DNA of 51,339 nucleotides from Saprolegnia diclina VS20 (taxonomy: Eukaryota; Oomycota; Saprolegniomycetes; Saprolegniales; Saprolegniaceae): NCBI RefSeq assembly GCF_000281045.1, contig NW_008246069.1, forward strand, positions 1,105,627 to 1,156,965, in the 5' to 3' direction. This document shows positions 21,860 to 32,733 of the stretch, piece by piece (within the stretch, counting starts at the first letter, position 1; every line of letters starts with the position of its first letter). The position numbers and the translations under genes were made by a program. The notes beneath the pieces were generated by a model. That model was not told where the DNA came from and made no database searches. It saw nothing but the letters and a program-made list of their open reading frames with translations.

Positions 21860-22640
21860 CTAGTCCGTCATCGGGTACACGCTGAGCGGATGCACGGCCG
21901 ACGCCAGCGCTTCGGCCTCCCGCAACCAGTCGGCGCACCCCCGCGCGTCGATCGCAGTGAACGCGGGCCGGTAGGACGTGGAACGCGTACAGAAGCGTCG
22001 CTACACGCTGCATGTCGGCCGCCGCGCGGACGAGCACCATGCCCACGTTGGGCACCAGCTTTTGCGACGCACGCCGGGCATGCATGGGCAATCATCAGGT
22101 GCTGCGCAATGGCGTCGACCGAGCGATACTCGACGGCAACCGGCCGCGTGATCTCCGACGACGTCCGCGGTGAGGAGGCTCATCGCCGCCCGCATCAAGC
22201 ACCTGGACGTGTCCATGAGAGCACGGTGCAAGTCGAGCATGCATCGGTGGCCAGCCTCGCTAACGTTCCGAAGCGCTAGGCGGCAGCGATGCACGTGGCG
22301 CGTCGAGAGCGCACGGCAAAACGAGGTCAACTGCGCCTGCGCAAAGCGCCCAAACCGGCCGACCGATTGCAGCGTTGGGACGTACGTCGCGTGCCCTTGG
22401 TTGAGGGCATCCTTGCCTTCCTGGAGCAGCGTGGCCGCGTCGCCGGTGGCCATGGCGCTCGACGAGAGGCAGAGACATTGGTGCGCCGTGCGGAACGCCG
22501 CCGCCGGGATATCGCGCTGGGCGAGATCAACGACCTCGCCCAGCGGAAAAGATCCAGCGGAAGATGGCGCCGATCATGGACAGCATGTGGGGCTGCAGTT
22601 GCGGGGCGGCCATGGCGTCCGGCGCAGCTGTCCAGCGCTG
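21860..22640 (-). pseudogene. Coding-like region with repeated frame changes
   Basis: Reading the minus strand from about 22640 to the stop at 21862-21860, stretches of protein-like sequence appear one after another in different frames. They are MAAPQLQPHMLSMIGAIF, then ATLLQEGKDALNQGHATY with a long helical Arg/Leu-rich part, then EITRPVAVEYRSVDAIAQHL, then KLVPNVGMVLVRAAADMQRV, and finally a segment ending in SVYPMTD. Most joins have no room for an intron. The whole appears mostly helical. I do not recognise a family. It is either a decaying gene or a region with several assembly indels. It is convergent with dyskerin. Confidence 0.4.
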
Positions 22641-23159
22641 CAAGTTCGAATCTGGACGCTGGATCGTAGAGTGGGACAAAATGTATCAACTCTACATGTT
22701 GAAACGAAAGCTTTGAACGCTCCAAGGCAGACTACGAGCTGCAATCGAGCCGATAAGCGCGGAGCCGGCGACAAGAAGGGCGACGCAATGTCAAGGGATT
22801 TATACCCTTGTCCAATGCCATCCTTTACTACAGTAGTAGCCCTGGGAGGCCCCACCCGAGGCCGGTTCTGCAAACGACGGTCACTTGGAGGTCGACCCTT
22901 GCACCACGCACCTGACCACCCAGCAAGAAGGCGACTCGTCTCCTGTGCAACTACGATCCCAGTAGTCTCAAACACGAGCACGCACTCTAGAGCACGTCAC
23001 TCACTCGGCACCGAAGTGCCCATTCCAAGCCGATACGCAGCTTGAAACGGAGGTTTCTCGAAGCTTGGCTCCGCACTGCGCCGGGTCCCAGGCAAGAAGC
23101 CATGGCCAGCGCTCGTTGAGCCGTTGCTCGCAGCTTCAATCGCACTGTGTATTTTCTTC
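22641..23159. other. Intergenic region
   Basis: About 520 bases between the frame-broken region and the B12D/MLRQ-like gene. Open frames on both strands have no coding character that I can support. Confidence 0.4.
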
Positions 23160-23450
23160 ATGAAGCCATCGCACGCCCACTACATGCGCGGTTGGTTCAC
23201 CGACCCGGCCATGTACCCGCTGCTGCTCATTGTTCCGCTGCCGTTGGCGCTCGGAGCGTACTGCGGCTTTCGATACTGCGTCAACTGCCCGGAAGTTCGC
23301 TGGCGCAAAGAGACGCGCCACGACCCCCTCTTTCGGTCGCACGAGCCGTCGGGGGCGTCGTTCTACGCCCACGCCCACGCCTTGGCGCGGTTGAAGCCCA
23401 ACGCCATCACGCGCGTTAATGATGCACATCTGCAGGACAAGGACAAGTAA
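23160..23450 (+). CDS. B12D / MLRQ-type small membrane protein (NDUFA4-like)
   Basis: A 96-residue frame from the ATG at 23160. The frame is open upstream to 23046 but has no earlier ATG, so an upstream exon is possible. The core is W-F-T-D-P-x-MYPLL, a hydrophobic helix (LLLIVPLPLALGAYCGFRY), then N-C-PEVRWRKETR. This is the pattern of the B12D/MLRQ family: a proline- and tyrosine-led helix followed by NPEVR.xKxxR. The family includes NDUFA4, a small subunit first assigned to complex I and now to complex IV. The C-terminal 45 residues resemble the plant B12D tail. Mitochondrial inner membrane location is expected from the family. It is convergent with the next gene, 64 bases away. Confidence 0.6.
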   Translation: MKPSHAHYMRGWFTDPAMYPLLLIVPLPLALGAYCGFRYCVNCPEVRWRKETRHDPLFRSHEPSGASFYAHAHALARLKPNAITRVNDAHLQDKDK

Positions 23451-23514
23451 GTAGAACATGAATATGCAGCCACGAGTAGCATTATGCAAGGCGTCGATCG
23501 CGTCGACAAGTGGT

Positions 23515-24168
23515 CTAGTTGAACTCGCTAAACACAATATCGCAGTCGTCGAACTTTTTGCTCGCGAGCTCGGGCGGCGGCACGCACTTCCAGCCGGCGT
23601 AGAAGAAGCCGCCGAGGCAGACGTAGAAGATGCTCTCAATGTTGGTCGGGTCGATGGGCAAACTCGGGTGGAGGAAGAAGACGGCCGTGCAAAACGCCGC
23701 CAGCAGCGTCGCCACCAACGCCTCGGTGCGGCGCAGCGGCAGCATGCGGGCGCCCGGGACGACGAGCCGGCGCAGCACCACCGCCGAGAACGCCACGGCC
23801 ACGAGGAGGAGCGAATGCGTGTGGCGGAACTGCCCGTCCTTGGCCTTGACGATCCACGCGAGCGCAAAACCGAGGTATCGGAGCGTGATGTTGACGTTCT
23901 CGTACGGAAGCGCGAGCAAGTGGACGCAGAGCAAGTACAGGAACGAGACGTAGAGGACCTCGAGCATTGCGTGCCACTGCACGGCCGTGAGGAAGAGTTC
24001 GTTGGCCGCTGTGAGCTGCGCGCAGTTGAAGCAGACGGCAACACACACGTGCAAGAGCCCGATGAACATTTCAAAATGCCGCTTGTTGCGCTGCATAATG
24101 TAGATGGACGGAATGACACTGAGGTCGGCCGCTAGCTTGAGAACAAAGCCTGTGGTCACCGACGCCAT
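23515..24168 (-). CDS. Multi-pass membrane protein, TMEM8/myomaker-like (CREST superfamily)
   Basis: A single exon of 217 residues from the ATG at 24168, which has a good context (AAACATGG). An alternative ATG at 24288 in the same frame would add 40 residues. About seven hydrophobic segments are visible. The first part, a helix ending in IPSIYIMQRNKRHFEMF and followed by an Ala/Cys/Val-rich helix, resembles the TMEM8/myomaker (DUF3522) pattern, where a basic KRRxH/xE loop joins the first two helices. The length also fits myomaker (about 220 residues). CREST proteins include ceramidases, PAQR receptors and GPI-chain hydrolases. Whether this member has an enzymatic site is unclear from the sequence. 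The assignment is by eye and could be wrong. Confidence 0.5.
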   Translation of the reverse strand: MASVTTGFVLKLAADLSVIPSIYIMQRNKRHFEMFIGLLHVCVAVCFNCAQLTAANELFLTAVQWHAMLEVLYVSFLYLLCVHLLALPYENVNITLRYLGFALAWIVKAKDGQFRHTHSLLLVAVAFSAVVLRRLVVPGARMLPLRRTEALVATLLAAFCTAVFFLHPSLPIDPTNIESIFYVCLGGFFYAGWKCVPPPELASKKFDDCDIVFSEFN

Positions 24169-24288
24169 GTTTGCCACGAGGACTTGGTCTGTAGCGTGCG
24201 CGGTAGCGAGGACAAAGTAAACTGAGCGAAATGAAGTCGCTAGTTGGCAGCTCGCCGCCAAAAAACATTCGAATTCGATGGATCGCAT

Positions 24289-24951
24289 AAGCTTGGTGCT
24301 AGAGGGCAATGCGCTGGGATTGGCTCGTTTGACGAGCGACGCTTGGACGAGGCCTTTTGGAGGCGCGTCGTTTCGATCATGTCGTCCGCTAAAGCTGGTT
24401 GCTCGACGATATCGCTGCGTTGATGGCTGGAAAATGCTTCGCTTCACGTGGGCACAGGATGTCTGTCCTCTTGGCGTTGGGGCGCTCTTTGGGCTCACTT
24501 AACCGGATCCGGATAAAGATACGCATCGCGATTGTTCAAGCTGGCGATCTTGAAGAGCCAACGTTTTCGCATTAAATTGTAGAGCTCGGAAAAATCTCAA
24601 AGTCATGGAGAGACTGACACTTCACAGCGCACCGTCGAAAACACACGAGTGCTTGGTTCCGAGATGCACAAGGTATTGCCGGTATACCAGTCTTCGGGAC
24701 GCGAGCCTCCCATGCAGCGGGCCACAGCGACCATCAAACGCCGATTATCCTGGCGCTCGAGCTCTGTTGGCTAGGTCAGAGTGAAACGTGGGTACAGAAG
24801 GGCACCGGGAGTTGTGAAAAGGCTCCGACTTGCCGACGCAAAACCAAACCAGTAGCGGAGCTGTTGCCGACTTGTGATGCTTGAAACCTTTAGTGTCGAG
24901 GCTCCCGTTCGTCCCAAGATATTTCGTAAAAATGAAATGTCGTCCAGCTCA
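24289..24951. other. Intergenic region
   Basis: A spacer of about 660 bases upstream of the TMEM8-like gene and downstream of the multicopper oxidase. I see no gene, repeat or RNA. Confidence 0.45.
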
Positions 24952-26682
24952 TCACAATGTTAATGGTTCAACGTCAACGACTCGAGCCATGCCCATATCT
25001 GCGTGGACGGCAATGTGGCAGTGCGTCATGGTGGGCCCAACAACCGACGGCCGAAACCTACGATGTCTGCTTACGCACCAAAGAGCCGTGGAGTTGACGT
25101 ACCATAACTGGAGAGTACCGTGGAGCAGGGGCACCGTGTCGCGCCAGCCTGCTTGACCGAGTACGTGGAAGTGCGTATTGTGGATATGAAAAGGGTGGTT
25201 GATATCACCGGGGGCAGCAATACGCACGCACCACAGCTGCGGCGATCCAACAACAATGCTGTCACGGCTCTCCATCGAGAAGGCTTCGCCGTTGACGCCG
25301 TAGCCACTCATCGCAGTGTCGTTGGCGATAAATGTATAGTTGTAGTTGCAGGCCCGTGGCAGCTCTGGTGGCACCGTCATGTACGACGGCAAGCTCACGT
25401 GCAATGGCTGTGGCCATGCCGACACCGCCGAGACCATGTGCTCGAGAGCGCTTGCGATGCGCAAGCGCAAAAGCGGCTGCGATGGCACGCGGTGGTGGTG
25501 GCCAAATTCGGGTGATCGTGCAAGGTCTTTGACGACGTCGATGGAAACGTCCTCGGTTTGTGGCGGACATTGCACCTACCGTAAAGAGTCGAGTGGTCCA
25601 CTAGTCACCAGCGCGTCCAAGTACCAATACGTCGGCGCGGCCACCGGGCGGCACGACGAGCGCGTCGTCAAGAGGCGACCACGTCTGCAATGTGATCCCG
25701 TCACGCGCAAGGAGCAGCGTCGTGCAGTTGTTGGCGGCAGGTGAGGCGATTTCTACCAAGTTGTTGGCGATGGCGTTGATATAGCGCAGACGCGTCCAGG
25801 CAAATGGTTGCACATCGATGATTGGCACCGAGAGTCCGTTGACAAGGGTGTACAGTCCCGAGCTGTTGCTCTCGAGGCGTGATTTGAAATGCCCCGACGG
25901 CTCGGCCGCCATGTGTCCTTCTATTGCGCGCGCGGTCGCATCATGCTCATGGCCACAGTCCTTGGCACAAACGGCTTGGATGAGAATCACGTGGTCGTTC
26001 TTTGAGCTCAGTTGCGCCGGCAAGTCTCCCGGACGGTCCAAAACGACGAGCGCGCCGGCGAGGAGCCCACCAATCTAGGCAAGTGTATACCTACAGTCTC
26101 GCCATATTCTTCTGCAGAGGGTGTGTACCTGTGCGTTGAGAAGACCGTGGACGTGAGGATGGTACCAGAAGGTCCCTGATGGGTGATCCGATGGCACGAT
26201 GTACTTGAAGATGCGCTTCGAGCCAGGCGCGAGCGCAACACCGTCGTGCCCAATGTGCTACGCACCAAAGTAAATATTTTCAAACACGGCAGGCGTACTA
26301 AGCCGTGAAGGTGCAGGCTCGTGCGATTGGCAGCGCCAGGCCCCAGATCGTTGGCGATATCAAAGACGAGGTGATCTCCTGGCGTCACAACCAGCGTCGG
26401 GGCTGGCACCGACCCATTGAACGTACGCGTCGTCACGCACAAAACCGTGTCGTCGTGCATCCGCAGCTCGACGCGCGCCGGCTTTAGCGTCAAGGGCACA
26501 ACAAGTTGCTGCTCAACGAGCTCGACGTTGATACCGTCTGGGGTCGCGATCGTGGCCTCGTGTAGCCAGCGGCGGGCCCGTGGCGACGCCAGGGTCCACT
26601 CAAGGCCGACTGCCCATCGCTGCAAAAGAACGCAGCTAAGGAAACAGCGTAGCACGGCGCGGGGATTGGCGCAGCCCACCAT
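24952..26682 (-). CDS. Secreted multicopper oxidase (laccase-like)
   Basis: Five exons (26682-26299, 26257-26129, 26074-25625, 25575-25103, 25057-24952) give 513 residues, with introns of 41-54 nt. All four copper-ligand motifs are present: HLHGL in exon 1, WYHPHVHG in exon 2, HPFHIHNTHFHVL in exon 4 and HCHIAVHADMGM in exon 5. The last supplies the type-1 copper Cys, His and the axial Met. The intron between exons 3 and 4 is set by the family pattern GGRADVLVQCP. The ATG at 26682 opens a hydrophobic segment like a signal peptide; an earlier ATG at 26790 is also in frame. The enzyme would oxidise phenolic or metal substrates and reduce oxygen to water. It probably acts outside the cell or in the secretory path. 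The acceptor of the second intron follows TTGCCTAG. Confidence 0.93.
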
Positions 26683-28145
26683 CAAAAGCGGATCCAAATC
26701 ACCACCTGTGGGAGTTTCCCGTTTCAGTGCTCTTTCTGTAGCCACCACCGCGCCAGTATTTCGTACTAGTACACACTTGTAGGAGGACATCCCACTGAGA
26801 TCTTATGCATCAAGCTTACATTATGTTACCCACAGTGCGAGAGCTTCGATAGCTCTCAAAGTGTGGTCAACTTTTACCATCTATGCGACTTGATGGGCAA
26901 CCTCGTGACAATGGAAGAAATGGTCACGCGATCTATTTACCGCTTTGTGATTCGCTCCCGCGTCGTTCATATCCCACCAGTGAGAATTGCTGTGAAAAAA
27001 TTGAAAACCTGTGAAAATCAATACGTATTGACGAACTTCAACGTGCAGTACATCACATGTGTGCGGCCAGGCTCCATAGCACGATGCGAGCCCACGATGC
27101 GAGCCCACGATGCGAGCCCACGATTGCGAGGCGACACGAGACACGAAGGTTCTATGCAGTCGGTACCTCCTACGCTATGATAACGCAGTTCGCACCATCT
27201 CTGTCCGTTGTACGTGGTGATTGAAGCCGCACCAAAGGTGGCTTTGCCTCTTCGTCTTTACACGGTACTCACCGCGACGGCTACTACACTGTACGGCCCA
27301 CTGGCTCTTGGTCCAGAATGATCGCAAATGGCGGCTTGATGCTCCGTGCATGGAGTTCACGAGCGCGAGGCGGATACGTGGGCAGTGTACTGAGTACGGC
27401 AACGTCACGCCGGCAACGTCGCTTGTCAAGATCGCTCACTTGTTGCGCACGCTCGTTAGTGCCTGCACGCACCGCACGCCACCTTTGTTACACATCGAGG
27501 CGGTCGTGCGCACGCGACATTGGAATGCGACCAACGTGACCACTCGGCTCCTTTTCGGACGTGAGCAACCATTTCTTTGCCGAACATGGTCGTCCTGCCG
27601 AGTCGATCTCAGGGCCGTCGTAGCGCTGCCCTTTGGCGATGGCAGAGGCGGCCGCAAGTGGTAACATTCTATCGTCGGTCGTACAACAGCTCGTCCTGTC
27701 CTCGGCGCCGACTGCCTGTCCAAACTATACTCGCCGCCAGAATATTGCCAGCGTCTCGATAATAAAAAAGAGAAACCACCGCGTGTCTCTTGCGTATTGT
27801 ATGCGGTTTTTTGCACGTAAAAAAAGCAAACCTCTCAGAACGCATACGTGGCCGGACCTTGCAGGCACCAGCTGGGACACGCGCCGCGCTTCGGCAAGGG
27901 AAAACCTCTCACAACGGATCTGACATTACTGCCTGAACCACTTGGTGTTTGTATACCGATGTAAAAACGCTACAGCCCTTGGTAAAAACGTCTCGCAGGC
28001 GGACAGGCATACGCAGTATCACATCTCGACTTCTCGTTGCCGACGAAGGAGACGACGACCCAGGTACGCAGGCGAGCGTGCCACGTGCAAGCGGCTCATC
28101 CTGATCATGCGCTAGCACCCTTCACCGACGACGAAGCAACTCGAG
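26683..28145. other. Intergenic region
   Basis: About 1.46 kb between the divergent multicopper oxidase and HAD hydrolase genes. It holds a 13-base tandem repeat at 27081-27130 and an open frame on the plus strand near 27221-27664 without a recognised domain. No RNA gene is visible. Confidence 0.45.
27081..27130. repeat. 13-base tandem repeat, about 3.8 copies
   Basis: The unit ACGATGCGAGCCC occurs at 27081, 27094 and 27107 without change, then partly (ACGATTGCGAG) from 27120. Confidence 0.9.
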
Positions 28146-28885
28146 ATGGCTCCCAACGGCGCAATGTACACGGAACCTACGGCGACGACACCGCAGCCGG
28201 CCATGCACGACAGCGACACCGTCATCTTCCTCGACTGGGGTACGTTTGGCCGCTACATGGCGACGCATGGCTCACTCGAGTGGCTGTAGACGATACGCTC
28301 TTGGCGTCCACGTGGGTTGGCAAGCTCGGGCTGCGGCCAAAGTACGTCAACGAGAAGCCGCACATCCCGGACGACGTCAAGCTCCAGCTTGAAGAGCTTG
28401 AAGAGTGCGTGATTGCGCTCCTGGAAAACGCGATGAAGTATGGCCGTGTCGTGATCATCACCGCCGCCGAGACGGGGTGGGTCGAGCTCTCGGCGTCGCT
28501 CTTCATGCCACGGACGCTGCCGATCATCAACAGCATGATCAAGGTCGTCTCGGCGCGCTCGACGTACGAAGAGCTGTACCCGGGTGCGCCCAAGAAGTGG
28601 AAGATCGAGGCGTTCCAGCACGAGGTGTACAACCACAGCGCAACGACGACGCCCAAGCACATCATCTCGATCGGCGACGGCCCGACCGAGCGCGAGGCTC
28701 TCATCAACCTCAAGATGTCGTCGTACGCGTCGTTCCACGCCAAGTCGCTCAAGCTCATCACGTACCCAAACGCGATCGAGCTCAAGATGGAAGTCCGCCT
28801 TCTCTTGGACAACCTCCACACGCTGTGTACACACGAAGAGGACATGGACCTCCAAATTTCCAAGGACGTCCTCCAAGCCGCATGA
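28146..28885 (+). CDS. HAD-superfamily hydrolase, oomycete-type
   Basis: Exons 28146-28239 and 28290-28885 give 229 residues; the 50-nt intron is GTACGT..TGTAG. Splicing creates the catalytic motif DWDDT at residues 30-34, the DxDxT nucleophile motif of haloacid-dehalogenase phosphatases. Later motifs are VVIITAAETGW (motif II, Thr or Ser) and IISIGDGPTERE (motif IV, acidic metal ligands). In between, SARSTYEELYPGAPKKWK could supply motif III lysines. The protein is soluble with no signal peptide. HAD enzymes of this form are mostly Mg-dependent phosphatases. The substrate is unknown. The start at 28146 is the first ATG in a frame that joins the motif correctly. Confidence 0.88.
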
Positions 28886-29318
28886 GGCGCCGTCACGACG
28901 CCGTATTTTATAAGTAGTTTTGTGCAACAAGCCCGTATAATTAAGACCCGACACATTAATCGTAGCGTCTCGCCCAGAGAATGACGCACTCTCGGACACA
29001 GGGTGGAGTAGCTTGGTGGTAGTAGTAAGCTACTCCTGCCGCAAGCGCAGTATCAACTGCCCAGAGCTTGAAGCTGAGTTGAGAGTCAGATATGCTTCGA
29101 TATGAGGCACTACTCGACATGTCGCCCAGGCAGCTTGGCCGCTGCCCGCCTCGGTCTTGCCCACCTAGCTCTTGCCCAAGCCCGCACGGAACTAGTACCT
29201 CACGGGCGGGACAACGGGCGGGAGGCTTGCGCTCCAGACAGTCCAACAGCATGGCGCCGTGTATGTCGTGTCTACAGCTCATCATCGACACTATATTACA
29301 CAGCGCGAGGCTCGCTAG
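28886..29318. other. Intergenic region between convergent genes
   Basis: About 430 bases between the HAD hydrolase stop and the dynein light chain stop. I see no gene or repeat of note. Confidence 0.45.
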
Positions 29319-29869
29319 CTAGTCCGAGTAGAGACCAAACACAATGCACGTGGCCCAGATCGTCTCCTAGCCGGTCGTGAGTTGCGGTGCGAATGAAACT
29401 CTGTACATTGTGAAACTCGGCGGACGCGTGGTTGTCGTAGTCGTTGTCCCAGAGACAGCGCGACGCAATGCGGACGTCCTGGAGCTTTTGCTGCCCCACA
29501 AAAGCTTGCACAATGATCTTGTAGCGCGGAAAGGCGCACTCGGCTACGCCAGTCGTCCGGACGAGCAATGGAGTCGAGAGTACTACCTCGGATGCGGTTC
29601 TTGACGGCATCGGCAATCGCTGTCGACCACTGCTTGGCGTCCTCTTCGTCGTACTCTTTCGCATCGAGCTCGCGCTGGAGACACTCGGCGACGATGCCAG
29701 ACACCTTGCGCCGACGAAACCTAGCTCAGGCTCGAGACTGGACGCTACTGCGCAGACGGTACTTTTCGTCGTCGGTCGGCGCCATAATGTACGTGGGCAT
29801 GTAGATCTTGATGACCGGCGCATTCTTGGACGAGGTCGTTCCCGTCGCGGCAGGCTCTGTCTCGGCCAT
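29319..29869 (-). CDS. Tctex-type dynein light chain
   Basis: Four exons (29869-29763, 29720-29587, 29543-29407, 29366-29319) give 141 residues, with introns of 40-43 nt. The order is: disordered N-terminus, PTYIMAPTDDEKFRRRKV, the helix VSGIVAECLQRELDAKEYD, W-STAIADAVKNRIR, then the strands FPRYKIIVQAFVGQQKLQDV, RCLWDNDYDNHASAEFHN and WATCIVFGLYSD. This is the full Tctex1/DYNLT fold with its typical final VFGLY strand. The first splice donor (GTACCG) is chosen because only it restores phase and the EKFRRRKV join. Such light chains dimerise on dynein intermediate chains in cytoplasmic or axonemal dynein and in retrograde flagellar transport. That fits an organism with flagellate spores. Confidence 0.9.
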
Positions 29870-30038
29870 GGCTGCGTCGCTTCGGTCTTGGCGCTTCGAA
29901 ATGGATCTTTGAGTCGAGCCAACCGTCCAGCATTATTCGTTGCAAATGGCGAACTGGTCGATGCCAGAGGGTGCGTCGAGGAGCCATACTGGCGGATGGG
30001 TTGAACATGATATTTGCATTCGACTATGAGGTATTTGT

Positions 30039-31276
30039 CTACGTGGTCTCCGACTCTGGGGTAACAGCGATCTCCGTCACTGGGGCAGCTGCGACGACTT
30101 TGGTGCGGTACTGGACGGCCCGGCCACCATAGTACGCCGTGTTGCTAAACGCAATCGTGACGACGCCGTCGCTCCTTGCCGTCCACGAGTCGTGGTGCAG
30201 CTCGGGCGTGTGGCTGAGGCGCTGCTGGAAGAGCATCACGACGGCATCGAGTCCAGCGTCGAGAGGTCGGAAGCTCACGGCCACGTCGACGGGCTTGCCG
30301 GGCACCCCGACGGCGTAGAGAAGGCGCCGCCCGCCTGTGACAGCCACTTCGATGCGCTCGGTTGCACGCGCGGCGGCGAGAAGCGTCGCGCACCCGTCGG
30401 CATCAAATTGCACGAGCGGTCGCGTCTGTGAGTTGGGAATGTTGCCGATGCACCCGTTGCCGTCGCATGCGCAGCGACCGCCAAGGAACGTGGGCACGTC
30501 GTCGAGCTGCAAGTACGCCGAGAGGTACGGGCACGACGCCAGCGACGCGCCGCCGGGGCACACGACGACGTTGGCCAGCGTCGCGGGGTTAAGCCACGGC
30601 TTGATGACGCGAAACATCCACGACAAGAGCGACGGCGTGTTGAGGAGGATCGAGCGACCAACCATTTGCGGGTACATCTTCTCCGCGAGCTGACTGCACT
30701 CGCCGAGGAGCTTGGTGAAGCGCGGGTCCGACTTGGTCGTGAGCGAAAAGCCGGCAAAGTCGAGCACGTTGATGCCTTTCACGAGCCGCCGCGTCGCGCG
30801 CGTTCTCGCCTCGAGGTAGCTGACCATGCTCTCGCGCGACAAGAGCATGTACTCGAGGATGTCGTCGTACGCCACGTTGCGCAAGAGCGACTTGGCGTTG
30901 CAGAGCCCGACGCGCACGTAGAAGAGAGGCTCGCCCCGTGACGTGTACTTGTGGTCACCGACCACCTACGCCGCGGCTCGATCTGTATCCCAATGACGCC
31001 ACGTACCTGGTATTTCGTGATCTCGTCGTGCCACGGCGCCTTGGCGCCGGCGCGGATGCGGCCAAGGACCTCGGCACGCTCGGTGCGCCAGCGAATCGTG
31101 TCTCGGATCGGCACTTCGCAGGCCGCGGGGCTGCCGTTGCTCATGATGAAGCGCATGAGCCAGATGTCGTCGTCAAACTCGGGTGTGAGCGCGTCGCGGA
31201 CGAGCGCGCGCACGGCGGCGATGCTCTCGGCGTGGGTCACGAGCAGCGCGTCTACGTCCCCTTGCTCGTCGTCCAT
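30039..31276 (-). CDS. CRAL-TRIO (Sec14-like) lipid-transfer protein with GOLD domain
   Basis: Exons 31276-31007 and 30965-30039 give 398 residues; the 41-nt intron is GTACGT..CGTAG. Residues about 30-75 are the CRAL-TRIO N-terminal helices (DIWLMRFIMSNGSP, RDTIRWRTERAEVL). Residues about 90-260 form the lipid-binding lobe (EPLFYVRVG, GINVLDFAGFSL, MYPQMVGRSILLNTPSLLSW, IKPWLNPATLANVVV). Residues about 285-390 form a GOLD-type beta sandwich (HHDSWTARSDGVVTIAFSNTAYYGG). Proteins of this build exchange phosphoinositides or other lipids between membranes and couple them to trafficking. A Cys-rich insert (CACDGNGCIG) lies between the two domains. Both splice sites and the start at 31276 are clear. 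Confidence 0.92.
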
Positions 31277-32004
31277 GCTGGAAAAAGTTCACGTGCACTG
31301 CCATCAGTCTTCCTAAGTACGCTTGTAACTGTAACACACTAATTAAAGTATACAGTATATAGAGTGAATTTGGATGCAATCAAGATGGGCTTGTGGACCG
31401 AGTTCCTGTTGCAACAACAGTACGAGTCGCACCATAACCGTAGATCCTGCTTATTATAAGGCCAATGAAAGCTGGACGGTGTGAACAACAAGGTTTAGCG
31501 TGCACCGGAGAGCTCATTCAGGCTCGGCGCGTCATGGGTCGTGAGTGACGTGCATTTGGTACCCGCAGCCAAAAGGTCAATTCGATGGTGATATGAGCAT
31601 GTTGCAAAGTTGAGCCGCGTCGATCTTGTCTATAGTGACTGGGAAATGGCCCTTTGTGCTGGAATACGAGGCAGTCGCATCCGGCGTTCAAGGCTTGCAT
31701 CACACACGCCGCGCAATCCACCCGCAAGACAACCCACCTGTGATTTGCTTGCGCTAATGACACGATGAGTTGCGCCGCCCATCATCCGCGAATGCAGCAT
31801 TTGGGCTGCGCCCGTGGGCACTGTCTCAGCCGATCAATGTCAAAATGGCGATCTTCGAGGTCCTCGAACCCACGACACATCACAGCAGTCATAGTGCGTC
31901 CAGCTGCGACACCGAGACACTGTGTCTAGAATAACGACCTTGGCGTCGCGAAACTGAGTCATTTTACGGGACAGTCTACTCAATCTATTGGCAATTACAT
32001 AATC
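31277..32004. other. Intergenic region
   Basis: About 730 bases upstream of the CRAL-TRIO gene and downstream of the leucine-zipper-like gene. It is AT-richer and no feature is seen. Confidence 0.45.
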
Positions 32005-32733
32005 TTAGATGGTGTCGTGACGTTGTGCGGTTGTTGACGTTGTCGGTGCTATCACAAGTGGTCGTGGCTCGGCTAAATCCTCATACAAGAGGCGGCTTGT
32101 GTCAGAGAGGCTCGGTGAGACGCGACGGTAGCCCATGATGACGTCTTCGTACCGCTCGAGGCGCGTGACCTTGCCGTGCTCGCCAAAGTAAAATGTATAA
32201 AAGACCGTGAGCTGCATGGCTTGGCCGATGAGGAAGCGTCGGTCGAGATCGGGCACGTGTTGAAAGAGATTGCCCACGACGGCGTCCGTGAGCACGTACT
32301 CCAAGACGCCCGTGACCTTGGCGATGCAGCAGTCGGCGCAGCCGTCGCCAACCACTTGGTACGAAGTGGCTTTAAACGTGTGGGCCGGGAAGAGCTTGGT
32401 GTCGTGGCGCAGTTTCTGGATGAGCCCGTGGAGCCCGATGGACTCGTCGTAGAAGATCGTGTGCACGTCCGGGTCCATGCACGTATGCAGGAAATCGATT
32501 TGCTTGTTATGGTCAAACGGCACGCTGAGGTTGATGCCCTTGGCGAAGAGCCGAATGTAGTCGTGGACGGTCTTGAGCGCGTGGCTTCGCATGTCGAGCG
32601 CCCGCGGCTTGGCCATGCGCACGAGGAGGTCCTTCTTCGCATTGAGCCGGATGATGTCCTGGCGTAGCGCCACGACGCAGAGTCCAAGCGCCCGCTTCTG
32701 CTCCGTGGACTGCTTGTCTTGCTTCGTGGCCAT
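32005..32733 (-). CDS. Oomycete-type protein with short zipper-like helix and NTF2-like C-terminal domain
   Basis: A single exon of 242 residues from the ATG at 32733; the frame stays open upstream but without coding character. The N-terminus (KQSTEQKRALGLCVVALRQDIIRLNAKK) is a charged helix like the end of a bZIP segment, but it lacks a full basic region. The rest shows a DFLHTCMDPDVHTIFYDESI segment, an alternating strand region with a FPAHTF core, and RFLIGQAMQLTVFYTFYFGEHGKVTRLERYEDVI. This layout resembles the C-terminal NTF2-like region attached to many oomycete bZIP-type proteins (from memory of the family, not a search). A regulatory role is inference. DNA binding is doubtful given the missing basic residues. 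Confidence 0.5.
   Translation of the reverse strand: MATKQDKQSTEQKRALGLCVVALRQDIIRLNAKKDLLVRMAKPRALDMRSHALKTVHDYIRLFAKGINLSVPFDHNKQIDFLHTCMDPDVHTIFYDESIGLHGLIQKLRHDTKLFPAHTFKATSYQVVGDGCADCCIAKVTGVLEYVLTDAVVGNLFQHVPDLDRRFLIGQAMQLTVFYTFYFGEHGKVTRLERYEDVIMGYRRVSPSLSDTSRLLYEDLAEPRPLVIAPTTSTTAQRHDTI

Noticed and set aside
27221-27664. Plus-strand frame of 147 codons between the oxidase and hydrolase genes
   Set aside because: It has no ATG at its beginning, no recognised domain and no partner exons.
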